A DNA stretch of 64,000 nt from Mycobacterium sp. MS1601. Lineage in GTDB: Bacteria > Actinomycetota > Actinomycetes > Mycobacteriales > Mycobacteriaceae. The stretch lies in NCBI RefSeq assembly GCF_001984215.1, contig NZ_CP019420.1, forward strand, positions 2,604,001-2,668,000. Direction: 5' to 3'. Under the pieces are notes generated by a model. It worked only from the letters and a program-made list of their open reading frames with translations. It did no database searches and had not been told where the DNA came from. This document shows, in pieces, positions 24,380 through 33,158 of this stretch (the stretch's first letter is position 1; every line of letters begins with the position of its first letter). A program made the translations under genes and the position numbers.

Positions 24380-26793
24380 CCGCCGTCGAGGAGCGTGGCA
24401 CTGATGTCGACGGCAACAACACGCCCCGCGCGCGAGTCATCGGAAAATCGGTGCAGCGCAAGGAAGATCCACGCCTGCTGCGTGGTGACGGTCAGTTCAC
24501 CGATGACGTGGAGCCGGCGCGGACGGTCCACATGGCGGTGGCGCGGTGCCCGTACCCGCATGCGCGTATCGGGGCCATCAAGACGTCCGCCGCCCTGCGA
24601 CTGCCGGGCGTGCTGCAGGTTCTCACCGCTGACGACATCCGCGACAGCACTGGCTCCCTGACAGTTCTGCGGCCGGTTCCCGGCGCACCCGCGCTGCCAT
24701 ATCGAGCCCTCGCCGACGGCGTCGCCACCCACGAGGGTCAACCCGTCGTCAGCGTCGTCGCGATCAGTCGCCACGTCGCGGAGGACGCACTCGAGCTGAT
24801 CGACATCGAGTACGAGCCATTACCACACGTCGTGGATGCGGTTCGCGCACTGGAACCCTCGGCGCCGGTGCTGCACGCCGGACTGCTCGAGGGCAACGTG
24901 CTGGCCACCCAGGTGGACCGACGTGGCGAACCGGAGCAGCGGATGTCGGAGGCGGCACATGTTGTCAGCGGACGGTTTCGGATCAATCGGGTCACGCCGC
25001 TTCCCATGGAGCCCCGCGCGGTGCTGGCGCAATGGCGTCCCGGTGCGCGCATGCTCACCGTGCACTGCTCCACTCAGGTTCCGCACCTGATTCGTAAGCA
25101 ACTGGCCGAAACGCTACGCCTCGAGGAAAGCGAGATCCGCGCGGTCGCCAGCGACGTCGGGGGCGGCTTCGGACAGAAGCTCGGGGTGTTCCCCGAAGAC
25201 GTCCTGGCCTGTGTGCATGCCATGGCGTTGCGGCGACCGGTGAAGTGGACCGAGGATCGTGGTGAGCACTTCCGGGGGTCCACACATGCCCGGGAAGCGG
25301 TGCACGACTACAGTATCGGCGCGGACGCTTCGGGGCGGATCATAGCGATGGTGAACCGCTACGTGACCGATCTCGGTGGTTGGAACTCACCCTTCGGGTC
25401 GGCACAGCTGTCGAGCGTGGTCTTCAACGGACCGTACGACGTCCACGACGGCATGGTGGAACGCCGGGTGGTGCTCACCAACAAGACACCTGTTGGCGCA
25501 TACCGAGGTTACGGGCAACCCGAGGTGAACTTCGCCTACGAGCGGTTGATGGATCGGCTCGCTCGGGTCGTAGGTGTCGACCCGGTGGAGTTACGGGCGC
25601 AGAACATGGTGACCTCAGATCAGATGCCTTGGGTGAACCCCACCGGCGCGGTGTACGACAGTGGCGACTACGAGCGCTGCCTGAGAATGGCCGCCGAGGC
25701 TGTGGGGTGGGGCACCCATGCTGCGATGCCGAGGATCCCGCGGGCTGACGGCCGAATAGTCGGGATCGGGTTCTCCTCCTTCGTCGAGCGCACCGGCTAT
25801 GCCAGCGCGCGGTTCCTGGCCAAGCGTGGTTCGCAGTTCGGCGCGCATGAAAGCGTCACTCTGCGGGCCAACCGCTCGGGTGGTGTTGACGTATACACCG
25901 GTGTCTCGACCATGGGCCAAAGCAGCGAGACGGCCTTTGCCCAGGTAGTCGCGGAGGTCACCGGGATCGCCTACGAACGGATTCGCGTCCATTCGGGCGA
26001 CACCGCCTCGTCGCCCCTGAACACAGGTGCCTTCGCATCGCGCACCATGATCGCCGCGGCCGGCGCCCTGCGAGACGCCGGAGAGGAGTTCGCCGCCAAG
26101 ACCCGTCGGCTCGCCGCCTTCGTCCTCGGCTGTGCCCCTGACGAAGTTCTCGTCGACGGACGGGTGGTGCGTGCTGAAAAGGGCACGGCAGAAATCGAAC
26201 TCGCAGATGCCTTCACGCGGGCGATCACAGGTCAAGGCATCCCGGAGGGGGAGCAGCCGGGGCTGGAGACGACCGCGCACTTCGAACCGCTCGACGCCGC
26301 GTATTCGTTCGGTACCGCGGCGGCTGTCGTCGCCGTCGATCCGGAAACCGGGGAGTTCGACGTCGAGCGGTTCGTCATGGTCCACGACAGTGGGACGGTG
26401 GTAAACCCGGTGGTGGTCGAAGGCCAGGTGCGGGGCGCGCTGATGCAGGGCTTTGGCGCCGCGTTGGCCGAGGAGCTGCGCTACGACCAGGAAACCGGTC
26501 AGCTCATCAACGGCTCCATGATGGACTACTTCGCGCCCACGGCCGCCGATGCTGTGCCGATCGAGCTACTCCACACCGAAGTTCCCTCGCCGGTGACGCC
26601 GTTCGGTATCCGTGGGGTTGGTGAAGTGGGCACCATCCCGCCCGGGGCGGCCATCGCCAACGCGGTATGTGATGCCCTCGCCGAATGGGACGTCGATCTG
26701 ACGGCGTTGCCCATCACACCCGAGTCGATCTGGCGCGGCCTGGAGGCCGCGCGGGCCAAATCTCCTGTCAACACGGGAAAGGATTCTCGATGA
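24376..26793 (+). CDS. Molybdenum hydroxylase large subunit (xanthine-oxidase family, hydroxypyridine-type)
   Basis: Catalytic subunit, 805 aa, binding molybdopterin cytosine dinucleotide. Landmarks are GKSVQRKEDPRLLRGDGQF, VGGGFGQK, GAYRGYGQPEVNFAYERL, YTGVSTMGQSSETAFAQ and the catalytic Glu750 in GVGEVGTIPPG. The active-site loop is AYRGYG rather than AYRCSFR, so it is not a form I CO dehydrogenase despite generic cox-type annotation. In this operon it should add water-derived oxygen ortho to the ring nitrogen, converting a 3-hydroxypyridine (or its phosphate) to the 2,5-dihydroxy form (inference from the downstream NicX). Overlaps neighbours by 4 nt at both ends. Confidence 0.92.
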   Translation: MTAVEERGTDVDGNNTPRARVIGKSVQRKEDPRLLRGDGQFTDDVEPARTVHMAVARCPYPHARIGAIKTSAALRLPGVLQVLTADDIRDSTGSLTVLRPVPGAPALPYRALADGVATHEGQPVVSVVAISRHVAEDALELIDIEYEPLPHVVDAVRALEPSAPVLHAGLLEGNVLATQVDRRGEPEQRMSEAAHVVSGRFRINRVTPLPMEPRAVLAQWRPGARMLTVHCSTQVPHLIRKQLAETLRLEESEIRAVASDVGGGFGQKLGVFPEDVLACVHAMALRRPVKWTEDRGEHFRGSTHAREAVHDYSIGADASGRIIAMVNRYVTDLGGWNSPFGSAQLSSVVFNGPYDVHDGMVERRVVLTNKTPVGAYRGYGQPEVNFAYERLMDRLARVVGVDPVELRAQNMVTSDQMPWVNPTGAVYDSGDYERCLRMAAEAVGWGTHAAMPRIPRADGRIVGIGFSSFVERTGYASARFLAKRGSQFGAHESVTLRANRSGGVDVYTGVSTMGQSSETAFAQVVAEVTGIAYERIRVHSGDTASSPLNTGAFASRTMIAAAGALRDAGEEFAAKTRRLAAFVLGCAPDEVLVDGRVVRAEKGTAEIELADAFTRAITGQGIPEGEQPGLETTAHFEPLDAAYSFGTAAAVVAVDPETGEFDVERFVMVHDSGTVVNPVVVEGQVRGALMQGFGAALAEELRYDQETGQLINGSMMDYFAPTAADAVPIELLHTEVPSPVTPFGIRGVGEVGTIPPGAAIANAVCDALAEWDVDLTALPITPESIWRGLEAARAKSPVNTGKDSR

Positions 26794-27557
26794 CCACCAC
26801 CTCGTCACGCATCGGACTGATAGTGCCCAGTTCGAACACCACGATGGAGACCGAACTACCTGAGCTGTTCCGTCGCCAGAACGCTGCCACCGGGCATACC
26901 TACACGTTCCACTCGGCCCGGGCATCGATGCGCAACGTCAACACTGAGGAACTTCTGGCCATGGTCGGTAAGGCAGGTGACTGCGCTAGGGCGCTGTCGG
27001 ACGCCGACGTCGACGTGATCGCCTACGCCTGCCTGGTGGCAGTGATGGCACAGGGGGCGGGCGCTCACCGCGAATCCGAGGAAGTGATTGCGAAAGCCGC
27101 TGCCGACAACGGACATCCGGCGACCGTGGTCAGTAGCGCGGGCGCATTGGTTCGCAGCCTGACGGCCCTGAAGGCCGAGCGGGTGGCCATTGTGACGCCC
27201 TACGTACCTGCCCTGACAAAGATGGTCACCGACTATCTCGAAGGCGAAGGAATCTCGGTGATCGATGCCGTGGCCCTCGGTGTCGACGACAACCTGGCGG
27301 TCGGGCGACTGGACCCGAGCAACCTGCCGGCGTTGGCCCGTAACCTCAGCCGCGAGGGGGCGGACGCCATTGTGTTGTCGGCCTGCGTCCAAATGCCATC
27401 ACTTGCATCCGTCCAACTGGTGGAGGACGAGCTCGGGCTCCCCGTGATTTCGGCCGCCACCGCCACGGCATACGAGATCCTCCTCGCGCTGGGACACGCC
27501 CATGCAGTCCCGGGCGCTGGATCTCTGCTCACCGAGGCGGGTACAAAAAGCGCATAG
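26790..27557 (+). CDS. nicE: Maleate cis-trans isomerase (NicE homologue)
   Basis: A 255-aa Asp/Glu-racemase-superfamily enzyme turning maleate into fumarate. The N terminus (GLIVPSSNTTMETELPEL) is the typical maleate isomerase start. The two catalytic cysteines are Cys81 in IAYACLVAVM and Cys199 in VLSACVQMPS, close to the positions reported for known isomerases (about 80 and 198). ATG start overlaps the large-subunit stop (ATGA). Last gene of the operon; its product enters the TCA cycle. Confidence 0.92.
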   Translation: MTTTSSRIGLIVPSSNTTMETELPELFRRQNAATGHTYTFHSARASMRNVNTEELLAMVGKAGDCARALSDADVDVIAYACLVAVMAQGAGAHRESEEVIAKAAADNGHPATVVSSAGALVRSLTALKAERVAIVTPYVPALTKMVTDYLEGEGISVIDAVALGVDDNLAVGRLDPSNLPALARNLSREGADAIVLSACVQMPSLASVQLVEDELGLPVISAATATAYEILLALGHAHAVPGAGSLLTEAGTKSA

Positions 27558-27597
27558 CGGCAGCGCCACAAGGTATCAGCCGATTGGCTTGGGAGTG

Positions 27598-28182
27598 TCA
27601 GTCCGCCGACCGCCTGTTGATGAGATCGGCGATCTCACGTTCCCAATCAGCGCCACGGCGAACGTCAAGCCGCCACCGCACGAGCGCGAACAACGCCGCC
27701 GTCATACCCACAACGATCAGGCAGAGCAACAGTCCCACGCAGGCCGCGTCTACTCCGGCCGACTGGAAAGACGAACGAGTGACACGCTTGCCCTGATCGT
27801 TCAACCAGATATCGATCTGATCTCCCACTGCTACCGGGCCGTTGGTGGAAAATGAGTCGGTGTGCTGGATGCCTTCCGATCGCCAACGAACCTCGACGAC
27901 GGTGGTGGTCATATGGGGCCGGGTGGCGATGACACCGCGCCGCGTTGCGGCAACGGTTGCACTGACCGATCGCCGTGTTTGTGACTGCTCGGCGCAGGTC
28001 CGGCTGCGGGCATCGTAGACAGCGGTGCCGATGGCCCCGGCGGTCGGAGCAGCAAGCAGTGTGATCGTGATGGCCGAAACCGCGACGATGGCCTCGATTC
28101 GATCGCTGCCGCGAACCAGTGGGTTCTTGCCGAAGGCCTGGATGGTTCGCCACCGTGTCGACCAGAATGTGATGTCCTGCAT
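27598..28182 (-). CDS. Rv1733c-like mycobacterial membrane protein
   Basis: A 194-aa protein with two predicted transmembrane helices, about residues 28-52 (IEAIVAVSAITITLLAAPTA) and 148-170 (VGLLLCLIVVGMTAALFALV), and an extracytoplasmic loop containing TTVVEVRW and DQIDIWLNDQGK. This layout is that of the Rv1733c family, part of the dormancy (DosR) regulon in M. tuberculosis; function unknown. Here it lies convergent to the end of the hydroxypyridine operon. I saw no clear DosR box upstream. It supports a mycobacterial host. Confidence 0.82.
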   Translation of the reverse strand: MQDITFWSTRWRTIQAFGKNPLVRGSDRIEAIVAVSAITITLLAAPTAGAIGTAVYDARSRTCAEQSQTRRSVSATVAATRRGVIATRPHMTTTVVEVRWRSEGIQHTDSFSTNGPVAVGDQIDIWLNDQGKRVTRSSFQSAGVDAACVGLLLCLIVVGMTAALFALVRWRLDVRRGADWEREIADLINRRSAD

Positions 28183-28228
28183 GGTCTTTCCTCGATCGTT
28201 TGCCGGCGGTCAGAGGTGCTCTCGTGGA

Positions 28229-28969
28229 TCACTGTTGAAGTCTGGTCCCCACCAGTCCTCGGGCGACCACCGATACCGGTTGCCCACGGTCCTTCGACAA
28301 CTGGGCCAACAACGAGAGCGCGGTGGCGGCGTCCACAGCCCTGCGTTGCATCAAGATTCGCTTTGCCTGTCTGATGAGCTCGCGATTGTTCTGGTAGCCA
28401 TAGCGTTTCGAACTCCGCCCGAACTCGAGCAGGGCCTCAGCGTTCCTGGCGAACATCAATGCGATGAGTTCATCGTCGCGACCGAACGCGTACGGCTGAT
28501 CTGCATACATGTTCAGGACTGTCCTTCCTCGGCAATGGGTAACCAAGGGCACGGACAGCATTGACCGGATGGGTGTGGTGGCTGCGGCCTCGTCACTGAA
28601 CGTGGGCCAGCGCCGTTCGGCAGCGAAATGGTCAACTCGGCGTGTCTGGTTTTCCCACGCTGCATCCAAGCTCGGTCCCTCCTGGAACCGCTGCTGCAGC
28701 TGGTCCAGCATCCGGGGGTGACCGGTGGTCGAGGCGACAGTACGGATGCAGTCTCCGTGGCGGACACGCATGATGCCGGCGTATTGCACTCCCGACAGCT
28801 TCATCGCCGCCGCGGTAGCTGCCAGCCACGTGGATCGCGGGAGTACCTCGACGTCGGCGCGGACAAAGTGGATGAGTTGTGCGATGGCGGCGCAGACTCC
28901 GGCTTCGCCACGTGTCTGTTCAGCCGTCACTTCGATGGAATGCTGCATGCCTGCCCCTTGCGTCGCCAT
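28229..28969 (-). CDS. GAF-ANTAR domain transcription antiterminator
   Basis: RNA-binding regulator of about 246 aa from ATG 28969 (in-frame ATG 28948 also possible, and the frame is open to 29044). The N-terminal two thirds is a GAF sensor (HFAAERRWPTFSDEAAATTP, MLSVPLVTHCRGRTVLNMYA, AFGRDDELIALMFA). The C-terminal ANTAR domain (ELIRQAKRILMQRRAVDAA, then ALSLLAQLSKDRGQPV) normally binds paired hexaloop hairpins in leader RNAs to prevent termination. Such proteins are abundant in rapidly growing mycobacteria. The RNA target is not evident in the window. Confidence 0.88.
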   Translation of the reverse strand: MATQGAGMQHSIEVTAEQTRGEAGVCAAIAQLIHFVRADVEVLPRSTWLAATAAAMKLSGVQYAGIMRVRHGDCIRTVASTTGHPRMLDQLQQRFQEGPSLDAAWENQTRRVDHFAAERRWPTFSDEAAATTPIRSMLSVPLVTHCRGRTVLNMYADQPYAFGRDDELIALMFARNAEALLEFGRSSKRYGYQNNRELIRQAKRILMQRRAVDAATALSLLAQLSKDRGQPVSVVARGLVGTRLQQ

Positions 28970-29414
28970 GACCGATGAACCAGAGCCTGACAATCTGCAT
29001 TCGTTCTCGGAAGCGCCTCCAGAGTCGGAAATCGCAATCCGCATTTGCCCTGAGAGGACAAGACGGCTACGCCCACGGAGCGGGTTGTTGCCCCGTGTTT
29101 GTGTTGCGCCGGAAGGGTAGTCACCCCGCTACAGGTGGTGGGCCTGTGCACCTTGGTTGTGGTGGCAAGGTCTTCAACCGGGTGCGACGAGTAGCACCTT
29201 GACCCGCCGGGGTGAATGCGGACATGCCACTTGGTACCGGCGGGAGCAGGAAATCGGCCGTTCCAATGCGCATGCTGGGGGCAGGCGCGACACAACCGAG
29301 GATAGAGCCGACGACAGACATCTCTTGGCAGAAGATCGCTCTCATGGTGAACACCGCCGAGGTGGAATCCCCGCGGGACGCACTGTACGAAGCCGGAACC
29401 CGAAAGGATCAACC
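28970..29414. other. Intergenic region with no supported gene
   Basis: This 445-bp gap between the divergent GAF-ANTAR and monooxygenase-like genes holds only short frames without family signatures. It likely contains promoters for both directions. I saw no convincing hairpin or operator. Confidence 0.5.
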
Positions 29415-29711
29415 GTGGTTACGAAAGCGTTGCTGGTGCGCCTGGAGGCCAAGCCCGGCAAGGAAGGCGCCGTCGAAGAGTTCTTGGAGTCGGCACTGCC
29501 GCTTGTTGAGCGGGAACCTGACACGAAGCCATGGCTCGCTGTCCGATTCGGGCCGTCGACGTTCGGCATCATTGACGCGTTCCCGGACGAGGCGGCCCGC
29601 CAGGCCCACCTCGCAGGCCCGGTGGGTAGAGCTCTCGCAGAGCGCGCCGATGAGCTCTTCGCCTCGCCACCGGAGATCAGCAGTCTTGATGTTGTGGCCA
29701 ACAAACTCTGA
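29415..29711 (+). CDS. Antibiotic-biosynthesis-monooxygenase (ABM)-like small protein
   Basis: A 98-aa ferredoxin-like-fold protein. It starts at GTG 29415 with a GAAAGGAT ribosome site; the longer open frame has no homology-like sequence upstream. The core LLVRLEAKPGKEGAVEEFLE, WLAVRFGPSTFGIIDAFPDE and AHLAGPVGRALAERADELF fits the ABM/YgiN dimeric alpha-beta barrel. Such proteins range from haem-degrading monooxygenases to quinone oxidases and structural dimers, and no cofactor residues are recognisable. Monocistronic, convergent with the STAS gene. Confidence 0.8.
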   Translation: MVTKALLVRLEAKPGKEGAVEEFLESALPLVEREPDTKPWLAVRFGPSTFGIIDAFPDEAARQAHLAGPVGRALAERADELFASPPEISSLDVVANKL

Positions 29712-29822
29712 CGTATGGGTGCCGTCCGCCAACGAGTCTCGTGGCCGGACCGCACGCAGGTCTCGCCTATGAACTGTGCAGGCTCGTCCCCAGCTTTCGG
29801 GTCTTGAACATCTGCCGGACAA

Positions 29823-30197
29823 TCAGCGCTGCAGTTTGGCCTCGTTCACGGTTGTGAAGATCTCGAATCGTTCGATCAGGTCCGCAGCGGCCAGCGCCTG
29901 GACAACCGGGCTCGCCGGCGACACGACCAGGCAAAACGATGTGTCGGCCTCTCCGGCCAAGGCGGAGGCGTGGGCCAGGGCTTCGACGAATGCGGTATCG
30001 ACCGAGGTGGTGTGTGAAAGCTCCAGCACCAGCTGCGCGGGCTCTCGTGCCAGCTCATCGGCGACCAAGCGGCTTATCGCCGAGGGTGTGTCACCGTCGA
30101 CGTACCCGGCCGCGGTGAGAATGCTCATGCCACCGGGAAGCCGCCGCACGGTGAAGGGACCTCTGTCCTGCTGGCCGTCGGGACCCTTCTCGTTCAC
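29823..30197 (-). CDS. STAS-domain protein (anti-sigma-factor antagonist type)
   Basis: A 124-aa protein starting at GTG 30197 behind an exact AGGAGGTG ribosome site; an upstream in-frame ATG is less likely. The STAS core is visible as GPFTVRRLPGGMSILTAAGYVD, LVLELSHTTSVDTAFVEALA and CLVVSPASPVVQALAAADL. The usual phosphorylated DS/DT loop is SVDTAF, so Thr (or the preceding Ser) may be the switch residue. Anti-anti-sigma factors control stress sigma factors of the SigF type, but no partner kinase or sigma gene is adjacent. Confidence 0.8.
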   Translation of the reverse strand: MNEKGPDGQQDRGPFTVRRLPGGMSILTAAGYVDGDTPSAISRLVADELAREPAQLVLELSHTTSVDTAFVEALAHASALAGEADTSFCLVVSPASPVVQALAAADLIERFEIFTTVNEAKLQR

Positions 30198-30595
30198 GCC
30201 GCCACCTCCTGTGTGCCTTCCTTGGCGACTCAATCAGGCTGAGCCGCGGTTGGCTAGCCGCCAACAGCCCCCGCGCTGGCCGATTCGCGCCAGGTGCGAT
30301 ATCACCCTTGCGTAAGCGGATGATCGGAACCAGGAGTTCGTGGATTTCGTCATGGACCCGTCATTTCGGCCGAGGCCTCCGAGGTTGCGCGTGGCGTGAG
30401 CGAAGACACGATGATCACCGAGAAGTCGCAACTGTCAGCGTTTTTCGAGTCCTGGTGGTGACTCTTCGACCTGCGAGGCTCAAGTAGCAGGACCAGATTG
30501 CGCCTGCTGGTCCGGTTCGGTTGGGCGGGCGACTGTGCCAAGGTTGAGGCCCTGGCCTGCTATTGGCGGCCCCACCTGTGGAAAGGAGGTACCTC
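30198..30595. other. Divergent intergenic region with no supported gene
   Basis: The 398 bp between the STAS and DUF1931 genes contain no frame with recognisable features. They must hold two divergent promoters. A strong GAAAGGAGGT ribosome site at 30581-30590 belongs to the DUF1931 gene. Confidence 0.5.
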
Positions 30596-31048
30596 GTGAC
30601 CAAGCCACGGGGTATTCCGCTGTTTCAGCGGTTCTTTCGTACGGTCGCAAGCATCAATATCGACAAGAACGATATCCGACGCTTCCATGAGTTCATCGAT
30701 GAGCTGATTGACGACATTGCTCTTACTGCACGCAACTCGGCAAAGTGGAATGGTCGCGATGTCATGGTGGCGCAGGATCTTCCGATCACAAAAGGACTCC
30801 AGGAACGAATGCGAGAGTTCGACAAACTCGAGGAAGCCGAGGAGATCCGCGGGCTGCTGCGTGAGGTGGTGCGTGAACCACCCGGTGACGTAGCGTTCGC
30901 GCAGGATGCTGAGCAGCTGTTGCCAGAATTGTTCGGCGGGTTGGCCATTGCGCTGGCCCGTTCGCTACGCCAGATAGATCCGGCGGTGTCGAACCCGTCG
31001 AGCGAGCATTGGAATCGGGTGTTCACTCTGTTCCGACTCGTGTTCTGA
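30596..31048 (+). CDS. DUF1931 bacterial histone-fold protein
   Basis: A 150-aa protein starting at GTG 30596 with a perfect ribosome site. The sequence matches the DUF1931 pattern: FQRFFRTVASINIDKNDIRR, NGRDVMVAQDLPITKGLQE, then ELFGGLAIALARSLRQIDP and EHWNRVFTLFRLVF. In Aquifex this family has a tandem histone fold in one chain (known structure as I recall). Whether it binds DNA like archaeal histones is unsettled. Two histone-like halves of about 70 residues can be seen here. Its end overlaps the open frame leading into the AraC gene; co-transcription is likely. Confidence 0.85.
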   Translation: MTKPRGIPLFQRFFRTVASINIDKNDIRRFHEFIDELIDDIALTARNSAKWNGRDVMVAQDLPITKGLQERMREFDKLEEAEEIRGLLREVVREPPGDVAFAQDAEQLLPELFGGLAIALARSLRQIDPAVSNPSSEHWNRVFTLFRLVF

Positions 31049-31155
31049 GGCAGCGGCGTGCGCCTTGGCGGCTGCAGCGGCGCAGCATCGACTCCGTATG
31101 GCATGTGTGTGACGAGGCGCGCAACCGGTCGGGCAACGCAAGCTGGGAGCAACAG

Positions 31156-32154
31156 ATGATCGAGGTACCACCGGACCACGCAGCAGAGGTTCGCACAACC
31201 GATGTCGACGAGGCAACCGATGTCGTCGGCCGCTTCTATGTCGACGCCGAGTTGACTCCGGTCGACACCGCGGGCGTGAACATGCAGATGAAGGCGCTGA
31301 AGCTTCCCATGGTGACAGTCGGCAACGTCGGGTTCGGTGTGGATATCGAGATCCGTGCCGGTGATGTCACCGCGTACTACATCGATGCGCCGTTGTCCGG
31401 CTCGGCGATGAATCGGTGGCACGACGGCGAGAGTGTTCACACGACGACAGGGGCCGTCGCGGTCTTCACACCAGGTACGCCGTGCTTGCTCGGCTGGTCC
31501 GCCGACTGCGATCAGATCTGTGTCAAGGTATCGGAATCGCAGATGAGGAGGCAGCTGGAAGCGATGCTCGACCGACCGGTGCGCAACCGGATCACGTTTC
31601 ATCGGCAGCTCGATCTGAGTTACACCGCCGCCAACGATTGGTACTACCTGGTGCGGCTCTTGGGCAGCCAGGCCTGGCAGCCTGGCGGGTTTCTCAACCA
31701 CCCGCTCGCTATGGGAAACCTGCAGCTCCTGCTGATACAGGGCCTGTTACAGATACAACCTCACAACTTCACCGACGCGCTGAATGCGCGCGAATGTTCA
31801 GCGGGTGCGGCTACGGCTAAACTGGCCATCGATCTGATGCACGCCGAACCACAAAGGCTATGGAGCACAGCGGAACTGGCGCGGGCGACCGGGGTCAGTG
31901 CGCGAGCCTTGCAGCGAGCCTTCGAGAAGTCCGGACACCCTTCGCCGATGGCCTATCTACGGCGGCTTAGATTGCTCCATGTGCACGCCGAACTGGCGGC
32001 CCAGACTGCGAATTCGATCACGGTGACGTCGGTCGCCGGCCGATGGGGGTTTGTCCACCTGGGACGGTTCGCGAGTCAGTATCGCCAGATCTTCGGGGAA
32101 AGCCCCTCGGAGACACTTCGTTCCGGCGATCCGTCGGTTGGCTCCCATTCCTAG
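31156..32154 (+). CDS. AraC-family transcriptional regulator
   Basis: A 332-aa regulator. The N-terminal AraC_binding_2-type sensor spans about residues 20-200 (GDVTAYYIDAPLSGSAMNRW, AVFTPGTPCLLGWSADCDQI). The C-terminal HTH pair spans about 225-325: LWSTAELARATGVSARALQR, then SPMAYLRRLRLLHVHAEL and WGFVHLGRFASQYRQIFGES, with a recognisable second-helix signature. I chose ATG 31156 with a GGGAGC site; the frame is open back to 31009. It lies 107 bp after the DUF1931 gene and ends at a strong hairpin. This subgroup often activates oxygenase operons, but the target is unknown. Confidence 0.88.
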   Translation: MIEVPPDHAAEVRTTDVDEATDVVGRFYVDAELTPVDTAGVNMQMKALKLPMVTVGNVGFGVDIEIRAGDVTAYYIDAPLSGSAMNRWHDGESVHTTTGAVAVFTPGTPCLLGWSADCDQICVKVSESQMRRQLEAMLDRPVRNRITFHRQLDLSYTAANDWYYLVRLLGSQAWQPGGFLNHPLAMGNLQLLLIQGLLQIQPHNFTDALNARECSAGAATAKLAIDLMHAEPQRLWSTAELARATGVSARALQRAFEKSGHPSPMAYLRRLRLLHVHAELAAQTANSITVTSVAGRWGFVHLGRFASQYRQIFGESPSETLRSGDPSVGSHS

Positions 32155-32163
32155 CCAAGTGCT

Positions 32164-32206
32164 GGTTCAGCCCGCATCTCTGACTGCTTGCTCTCCGGGC
32201 TGAACC
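32164..32206 (+). terminator. Stem-loop terminator after the AraC gene
   Basis: Perfect 11-bp inverted repeat GGTTCAGCCCG (32164-32174) and CGGGCTGAACC (32196-32206) with a 21-nt loop, 9 nt past the AraC stop and between convergent genes, so it may serve both. Confidence 0.65.
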
Positions 32207-32305
32207 GAGTATCCGCGAGGGGGCTTGTGCGTGCCGCTCCCGTCCACTCAGCTCCGATGCCGTCGCGTTCCATCACGGCGAGGTCCTGTTGTTTCGATAT
32301 GTATG

Positions 32306-33016
32306 TCATGTCGACATGTGTGCATCCGCGACGCCGGCGAGCAGCGTTCGAAACTGACCACGTGCGTGGCCCAGTAGAGACGTCACGGTGCCTACAGATG
32401 TTCGCATGATCTCGGCAATCTCGTCGTAGCGGAATCCCTCCACGTACGCGTAGTGGATGACCATTCGGAGGTTCTCGGGCAACGCCATCAGCGCCTCCGC
32501 TATTGCGTCGCCGGGCAGGGTCGCTAGCACCTCTGCCTGCACCGAATGCAGCTGCGAAGGTGAGTGACCCTGACCTCCAACGATTTGAGAGCCGGTCAGC
32601 CGGTCGCCGGCACTGCCCGCTTCGAGGCGCTGAGCCCCGCGGTGGGCACTGACCCATGTGTTGGTCATGATTCCAAACAGCCACGCCTTGAGGTTTGTTC
32701 CTGTAGGGAAGGCGTGGAACGCCGCATAGCCGGCCAACATCGTCTCGTGAAGCAGATCCTCGGCGGCCATGCGGTTACGCGTCATCCTCAATGCGCCGGC
32801 GTAGAGGCAGTCGAGCAGCGCCATCGCATCACGCTCGAAATGGATGGACAACTCGAAGTCGTTCTCTGACTGTCGATTCGCGATCGATGGATCTCCTCGG
32901 TGGTTGCCGGGGCGAGCTGGTTGCATCGGCGGGGCCGATCCCGAGCCGTGGTAATCGGCCTTGCGCTTGGCGTATGACGCCAGACTTCCTGCTGTGCAAG
33001 CCCGTTCGGTGTCCAT
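32306..33016 (-). CDS. ECF-type RNA polymerase sigma factor
   Basis: A 236-aa sigma-70 family factor of the ECF group. Region 2 reads ALLDCLYAGALRMTRNRMAAEDLLHETM and continues FPTGTNLKAWLFGIMTNTWVS. Region 4 reads ALMALPENLRMVIHYAYVEG and YDEIAEIMRTSVGTVTSLLGHARGQ. The TNLKAWLF/T.W pattern resembles the SigH/SigR oxidative-stress group, which usually has an adjacent zinc anti-sigma factor; none is visible here. An unusually long N-terminal extension (about 65 residues) precedes region 2. ATG 33016 has a GGAGGAGCT ribosome site. Alternative start GTG/ATG codons lie upstream. Confidence 0.88.
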   Translation of the reverse strand: MDTERACTAGSLASYAKRKADYHGSGSAPPMQPARPGNHRGDPSIANRQSENDFELSIHFERDAMALLDCLYAGALRMTRNRMAAEDLLHETMLAGYAAFHAFPTGTNLKAWLFGIMTNTWVSAHRGAQRLEAGSAGDRLTGSQIVGGQGHSPSQLHSVQAEVLATLPGDAIAEALMALPENLRMVIHYAYVEGFRYDEIAEIMRTSVGTVTSLLGHARGQFRTLLAGVADAHMST

Positions 33017-33158
33017 GAGGTAGCTCCTCCGAATGGTGACGATGGCAGGGGTTGTGCTCACGAATCAGATTGCTGATCTGGCCCAGTTACTGGGAGGTCC
33101 CTCGGGGCCAAACGAGACCCCCTAGATGACGCGTTGCGGCCCAAGGCTCGGTGTGCTG

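Noticed and set aside
19843..26793. Carbon monoxide dehydrogenase operon
   Set aside because: The large subunit has AYRGYG in place of the AYRCSFR active-site loop and the operon carries NicX, NicD, NicF and NicE homologues.
29157..29414. 86-residue N-terminal extension of the ABM-like protein
   Set aside because: The family homology starts at GTG 29415, which has its own ribosome site; upstream residues are Arg/Gly-rich without similarity.
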